From assembly GCA_963791885.1 (NCBI GenBank), contig CAWBUL010000006.1, positions 1,116,001 to 1,180,000 of the forward strand: a stretch of DNA of 64,000 bases, in the 5' to 3' direction. The notes beneath the pieces were generated by a model, which was not told where the DNA came from, made no database searches, and worked only from the letters and a program-made list of their open reading frames with translations. Position 1 is the stretch's first letter. Every line of letters begins with the position of its first letter. A program made the translations under genes and the position numbers. This document shows, piece after piece, positions 60,104 through 64,000 of this stretch. The stretch is from CAVSUZ01 sp963791885. GTDB taxonomy: Bacteria > Pseudomonadota > Alphaproteobacteria > Acetobacterales > Acetobacteraceae.

Positions 60104-61093
60104 TCAGAAGGTATAAACATCGTCCCTGGTAATCTGATTGCGCATCGGCCGGCCTTCGCGAAACCGCCGCAGATTATCCAGGATGATCTCCAGCGAGCGC
60201 TCGGATCTGTCCGGCATTGTCGCGGTGAAATGCGGCGTGATCAGCGTGTTCGGCGCCGTCCACAACGGACTCGTTTCCGGCAGCGGCTCCGTCTCCATCA
60301 CATCCAGTCCTGCTCCGCCGAGCCGGCCGCTTTCCAGCGCCTCGATCATCGCCGCCTCATCGATCACACCGCCGCGCGCAAGATTGATGAGAATGGCCCC
60401 TGGTTTCATTCGCGCCAGCTCATCCCGCCCGATCAGATGACGAGTGGCATCCGATAGATTGAGCACCAACGCAAGAATGTCGCACTGTTCAAGGATCGGG
60501 TGAATCGTCTCTCCCCGCTCAGTGCAGTACATCCGGTCCACACCCGGTGGTACCGGCAAGTCGCGACGGCGATAGCCGAGCACACGCATACCGAACGCCT
60601 TGGCCCGCGATGCGAGTTCAACGCCGGTGTGCCCCATGCCAAGAATGCCGAGCGTACGGCCATACAATGCACGCAACTTCTCGCTTCCAGGTACACCGCG
60701 CCAGCGCTTCTGTTTCTGTGCCTCGTAAAACGCCGGATAATTCGAGCAGAGCATCAGCATAAACATGATCGCGTGTTCCGCCAGCGCCGGAGCAGACCGG
60801 CCAGCTGAACCGGTGACGACCAGGTTCTTCCTGAACACGTCCGGCCGCGCCGATTTCGTAAGGCCAGCGTGATCGCAATGCACCCATCGAAGCTTCGGTG
60901 CGTCGATGTGCCGTTGATCGAGATCACCCGTAAGAATCGCAATCTCCGCCTCTCGCAACGCCCCGTCGATTCCAGCCGTGTCGGCGCTTGAGACAAGCAC
61001 AAGCCGATCCGGTCCGATCACGGCTTTGAAGCGCTCCCACTGCGACACATCGAAGGGAAGCTCCTTCAAAGCCATCACCACGCGCTCGGTCAT
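60104..61093 (-). CDS. D-2-hydroxyacid dehydrogenase
   Basis: 329 residues from ATG 61093 (GGAG 8 nt upstream; the frame opens at 61102). The Rossmann motif is GILGMGHTGVELA. The Arg of NLARGGVIDE, Glu in DVMETEPLP and His of ITPHFTA form the catalytic set. It reduces 2-oxoacids to D-2-hydroxyacids or the reverse. It converges with the broken transporter, 17 nt apart. Confidence 0.9.
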   Translation of the reverse strand: MTERVVMALKELPFDVSQWERFKAVIGPDRLVLVSSADTAGIDGALREAEIAILTGDLDQRHIDAPKLRWVHCDHAGLTKSARPDVFRKNLVVTGSAGRSAPALAEHAIMFMLMLCSNYPAFYEAQKQKRWRGVPGSEKLRALYGRTLGILGMGHTGVELASRAKAFGMRVLGYRRRDLPVPPGVDRMYCTERGETIHPILEQCDILALVLNLSDATRHLIGRDELARMKPGAILINLARGGVIDEAAMIEALESGRLGGAGLDVMETEPLPETSPLWTAPNTLITPHFTATMPDRSERSLEIILDNLRRFREGRPMRNQITRDDVYTF

Positions 61094-61111
61094 GCCACGC
61101 ACTCCATCGAC

Positions 61112-61945
61112 TCAACGCAAACCGAATCCGAGCGCGTTCAGAACCTCCCGCATCCGGTCGCGCCCGCGCAGTGATGCTCTCGTCCCGACCCGGTCGAGCA
61201 TGCGCCCTGTCCAGCTTTCATCGGCCATGCGCTGGCTACGCGAAAAATCGCCCATCGTCTCGTCATAACGCGCGACCGCCGAACCTTCCGATCCGTGATC
61301 GTAGCACTCCCGGTGCAGCACCGCGGCTTGGGGCAGACGTGGCTTTACCTCAGCGGGACGAGACGGATCAGGATAACCGACGGCAAGGCCGAAGACCGCG
61401 GCGCAGTTCGATGGCAGGCCGAGTTCCGCGGCCACTGCCGCAGGCTCGTTCCGCAATGCCCCGACATAAACAGCGCCTAACCCGAGCAATTCAGCGGCTA
61501 CGACAGCGTTCTGCGCTGCCAGCGCCGCATCCACCAACGCCACGATGAAGGCCTCGAGATACGCGATACCCTCCAACTGCCGGCCATTCGCCAAACCGAC
61601 CCGTTCAAGACGGGACAGGTCGGCAAGCCAGCAGAGAAATAGCGGCGCCCGCGCGATGAAACCCTGCTGCGCGGCCAACTGCGCCAGGCGCGCGCGCCGC
61701 TCTGACCTCTCCACGGCGACCACGCTCCAGGCCTGCATGTTGGAAGACGTCGCCGCGGATTGCGCCGCCGCAACCAATGTCTCGATCGTCCCCTCGGGCA
61801 GCGGATCCGACAGGAAGTGGCGGACCGAACGATGGGAGAGCAGGCCGCGAACGACATCGTTCACGATGATCTCACCGGGTGCATCATGCCCGTAGCGCGC
61901 ACGCAGAAGGGACATGCTCATGACATCGGGCGCCTTCATGGTCAT
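61112..61945 (-). CDS. NfsA/Frp-type nitroreductase (FMN oxidoreductase)
   Basis: 277 residues. The FMN-binding arginine region is [32 protein letters not shown] and [15 protein letters not shown] match the NfsA-like group. A C-terminal [20 protein letters not shown] extension is typical of the NADPH-dependent Frp type. The natural substrate is unknown; relatives reduce quinones, flavins or nitro groups. The frame is intact. Confidence 0.88.
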   Translation of the reverse strand: MTMKAPDVMSMSLLRARYGHDAPGEIIVNDVVRGLLSHRSVRHFLSDPLPEGTIETLVAAAQSAATSSNMQAWSVVAVERSERRARLAQLAAQQGFIARAPLFLCWLADLSRLERVGLANGRQLEGIAYLEAFIVALVDAALAAQNAVVAAELLGLGAVYVGALRNEPAAVAAELGLPSNCAAVFGLAVGYPDPSRPAEVKPRLPQAAVLHRECYDHGSEGSAVARYDETMGDFSRSQRMADESWTGRMLDRVGTRASLRGRDRMREVLNALGFGLR

Positions 61946-62014
61946 ACTCGGCCTAGCATCTTAGGCTATTGCAGCCACGCCTGTCAGGCGCACGGAAACA
62001 TGGAGGGATTTGGC

Positions 62015-63010
62015 ATGACCGAGAAGACGCGGACCGCCCGACGCAGGCTCGGGAAGAGCAGCCTGACGGTCTCCCCTGTGGGACTCGGATGCATGTCGCT
62101 CTCCGGCGTTTATGGACCCGCTGACGATGCGGCATCGGAAGCTCTCATCCGCTATGCGCTCGATCAGGGTGTCAATCATCTCGATTCGTCCGACATGTAT
62201 GGCTGGGGCCATAACGAGACGCTTGTCGGCCGGGCGATCAAGGGTCGACGCAATGAGGTTGTGCTCGCAACCAAATTCGGACAAATCCGTCGTGACGGCC
62301 AGCCGAATGGCGTCGATGGCAGAGCGGAATACGTGCAACAAGCCTGCGAAGCAAGCCTTGCCCGCCTCGGTGTCGATGTTATCGATCTTTACTATCAGCA
62401 TCGCGTGGACCCATCCGTACCGGTCGAGGAGACCGTCGGCGCCATGGCGCGGCTCGTGCAGCAAGGGAAGGTCCGCTTTATCGGTCTCTCCGAAGCGCAC
62501 CCCGATCGTATCCGCCGCGCCCACGCCGTTCATCCGATCACGGCGGTCCAGACCGAGTACTCGCTGCTTTATCGTGAAGAAGCCGAAGAAACCCGTCGAA
62601 CCACGACCGAGCTTGCTATCAGTTTCGTCGCCTATTCACCGCTCGGGCGCGGCTTCCTGACCGGCGCGCTCCGCACATTGGATGATATCGATGGACGGCG
62701 TTCGCAGCATCCCCGCTTTCAAAACGAGAATTTCGCCGCGAACCGGCGTCTCGTCACACACGTGGAAGAACTCGCAAAGCAGACAGACTGCACGCCTGCC
62801 CAAGTCGCTTTAGCCTGGCTGCTGGCTCAGGGAGAGGATGTCGTCGCGATTCCTGGCACCCGCCGCCGCGAGGCACTCGATGAGAATATTGGCGCGCTTG
62901 AGATCAAATTGACCGTCCAGGAAGCGGCCATGCTTTCTGCGGCCATTCCTCCCGGCGCCGCGGCGGGCACGCGTTATCCTGCCGGCGGCATGAGTGGTGT
63001 GTATGTCTGA
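62015..63010 (+). CDS. Aldo/keto reductase
   Basis: 331 residues. The AKR active-site set is visible: Asp and Tyr in [13 protein letters not shown], Lys in VLATKFG, His in DLYYQHRVD. The [11 protein letters not shown] segment and the C-terminal NAD(P)-binding [16 protein letters not shown] complete the barrel. ATG 62015 is preferred because GGAGGG lies 8 nt upstream; ATG 62000 is in frame. Probably NADPH-dependent reduction of an aldehyde or ketone. Confidence 0.92.
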   Translation: MTEKTRTARRRLGKSSLTVSPVGLGCMSLSGVYGPADDAASEALIRYALDQGVNHLDSSDMYGWGHNETLVGRAIKGRRNEVVLATKFGQIRRDGQPNGVDGRAEYVQQACEASLARLGVDVIDLYYQHRVDPSVPVEETVGAMARLVQQGKVRFIGLSEAHPDRIRRAHAVHPITAVQTEYSLLYREEAEETRRTTTELAISFVAYSPLGRGFLTGALRTLDDIDGRRSQHPRFQNENFAANRRLVTHVEELAKQTDCTPAQVALAWLLAQGEDVVAIPGTRRREALDENIGALEIKLTVQEAAMLSAAIPPGAAAGTRYPAGGMSGVYV

Positions 63011-63364
63011 CGGTTTGAGATGAATGGCGGAGGAGCCCGCCGGCTGACTCATATAACCCCAGTTACCTCAGGCGGACTTCTGCGCGCCTGATTGGCGGCA
63101 ACTTACCTTGCTTCGCATCGGCACACGATGATGGAGAGCGCAGCGACCGAGAGAGGTAAGTCGCGGCCTCTCCGACACTTGGCCCAGTATTTCCGAACAC
63201 CACAAGGTCACTCTGGACCAGCGAACTGTAACGTCCCCTGAATCGCACACAACTGACAGCGCGTCGAGCTATTCGGCGGCGAGATCGTTCCAGAGTCCCT
63301 CTGGACCGTCTTCGGAATGTTGCAAGCGAACATAAATCGTTGGTGAGCATGCTTGCCCATCCCG
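63011..63364. other. Intergenic region without a recognised gene
   Basis: About 350 bp between the aldo/keto reductase and the next gene. Short frames on the minus strand have no family features. A weak GGCGG/CCGCC hairpin lies at 63026-63041. Confidence 0.4.
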
Positions 63365-63388
63365 ATGGGCGCGGCAACTATCCCGCCC

Positions 63389-64000
63389 ATGTGCGCCCGC
63401 CACGCCAGCTTCTTACCCGCTTGCGCCATCGCGCGCATCCTGGTGCCTCGTATTATCCGGTACGGCCTGATCGGTGCGCTTTTCTGGTCAACGGCGCAGG
63501 CAGCCGAACTTGACGGCATGCAGCTGCCTGACACGCTACAAGTTGACGGGAAGACGCTGCACTTGAACGGCTTCGGTCTGCGTACTTACTCATTCCTGCG
63601 CATCCATATCTATGTCGCCGGTCTGTACGTGGAGCACCTAAGCACTGATCCCAATGAGATCATTGCTTCGCCGGAGACCAAGCTGTTGGACATCTGGTTC
63701 GAGCATAACATCAGTGCCAGTGACGCGCGTAAGGCCTGGCTGCAGGGCCTAAAGAATAACTGTACAGATCCCTGCCGTCTTGAACCCGGGGACGTTGCGA
63801 GGTTCTTGGCCGCAGTGCCAGCGATCCATGCCGGCGACGACTACTCTATGATCTTCGCTCGGAATGGTGCGACGGTAACGGTGAACGGGCATCGGAGTGG
63901 AATGATTTCGCGACCCCTGTTTGCCACGGCAATGCTGGCCACATTCCTTGGCCCTGCACCAGCATCGGAAAGGCTGAAGCGGGAACTGCTCGGAGGTCGT
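63389..64000 (+). CDS. Secreted chalcone isomerase-like domain protein (partial at window end)
   Basis: 204 residues before the window ends, with no stop yet. A signal peptide (LIGALFWSTAQAAELDG) probably cleaves after QAA. The mature part resembles bacterial chalcone-isomerase-like proteins: LHLNGFGLRTYSFLRIHIYVAG near the start, KLLDIWFEHNISASD, and YSMIFARNGATVTVNG. Their role is unknown; plant-type isomerase activity should not be assumed. ATG 63365 in frame is an alternative start. Confidence 0.8.
   Translation, partial: MCARHASFLPACAIARILVPRIIRYGLIGALFWSTAQAAELDGMQLPDTLQVDGKTLHLNGFGLRTYSFLRIHIYVAGLYVEHLSTDPNEIIASPETKLLDIWFEHNISASDARKAWLQGLKNNCTDPCRLEPGDVARFLAAVPAIHAGDDYSMIFARNGATVTVNGHRSGMISRPLFATAMLATFLGPAPASERLKRELLGGR

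Overview
The window looks like a GC-rich alphaproteobacterial chromosome. The rRNA operon order (23S, 5S, tRNA-fMet), a CIRCE-controlled groESL, a cyclic beta-glucan synthase relic, an Entner-Doudoroff/pentose-phosphate style tal-pgi-gnd operon and IS5/IS427-type elements fit Rhodospirillales, perhaps Acetobacteraceae. The family assignment is inference only.

Layout. 1-2440: 3' part of 23S rRNA, 5S rRNA and tRNA-fMet. 2460-25851: a putative 23.4-kb genomic island. The last 14 nt of tRNA-fMet plus 19 nt downstream are repeated exactly (33 bp) at 25819-25851, like attL/attR, but no integrase is visible. The island opens with gene scraps (a Cas3 HD fragment and the C-terminus of a sugar-type solute-binding protein). 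It then carries amine and amino-acid catabolism genes: two FAD oxidoreductases, a GNAT, an Lrp regulator, a frameshifted class-III aminotransferase, two HAD enzymes, a peptide-type ABC importer, a GhrA-like dehydrogenase, an argininosuccinate-lyase-family enzyme with a polar amino-acid ABC importer lacking its ATPase, and a copper amine oxidase. It ends with a complete IS5-family element and a complete IS256-family element. 25852-28050: a junkyard of phage and defence relics (HTH relic, small-terminase-like protein, Phd antitoxin joined to a helicase N-terminus, insertion-sequence-end-like repeats).

28052-40010, mostly minus strand: a truncated, frameshifted ndvB, a small conserved protein, groEL and groES under a CIRCE operator, a transposase scrap, then the tal-pgi-gnd operon. 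40226-46722, plus strand: acetoacetate decarboxylase, an APH-like kinase, a DUF6285 protein, an SDR, an acyl-CoA ligase and class III PHA synthase subunits PhaE and PhaC. The last three genes overlap by ATGA, suggesting a route from short acyl/ketoacyl acids to storage polyester.

46739-51093: protocatechuate 3,4-dioxygenase (pcaGH), a shikimate/quinate dehydrogenase, an MHS-type transporter and a type II dehydroquinase, together a hydroaromatic-acid catabolic set. The last two genes are frameshifted. 51225-54754: a four-gene Mla/MCE lipid-transport operon (STAS-MlaE, MlaF, MlaD, PqiC-like lipoprotein). 54823-61093: a hexuronate-type catabolic set (truncated MHS transporter, UxuB-like, UxuA, SDR, multiply broken MHS transporter, 2-hydroxyacid dehydrogenase). 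61112-64000: a nitroreductase, an aldo/keto reductase and the start of a secreted chalcone-isomerase-like protein cut by the window end.

A recurring theme is decay. At least eight single-base frameshifts lie in otherwise well-conserved genes, and all three MHS-family permeases are broken. This is either real reductive evolution or indel error in the assembly, and raw reads would decide.
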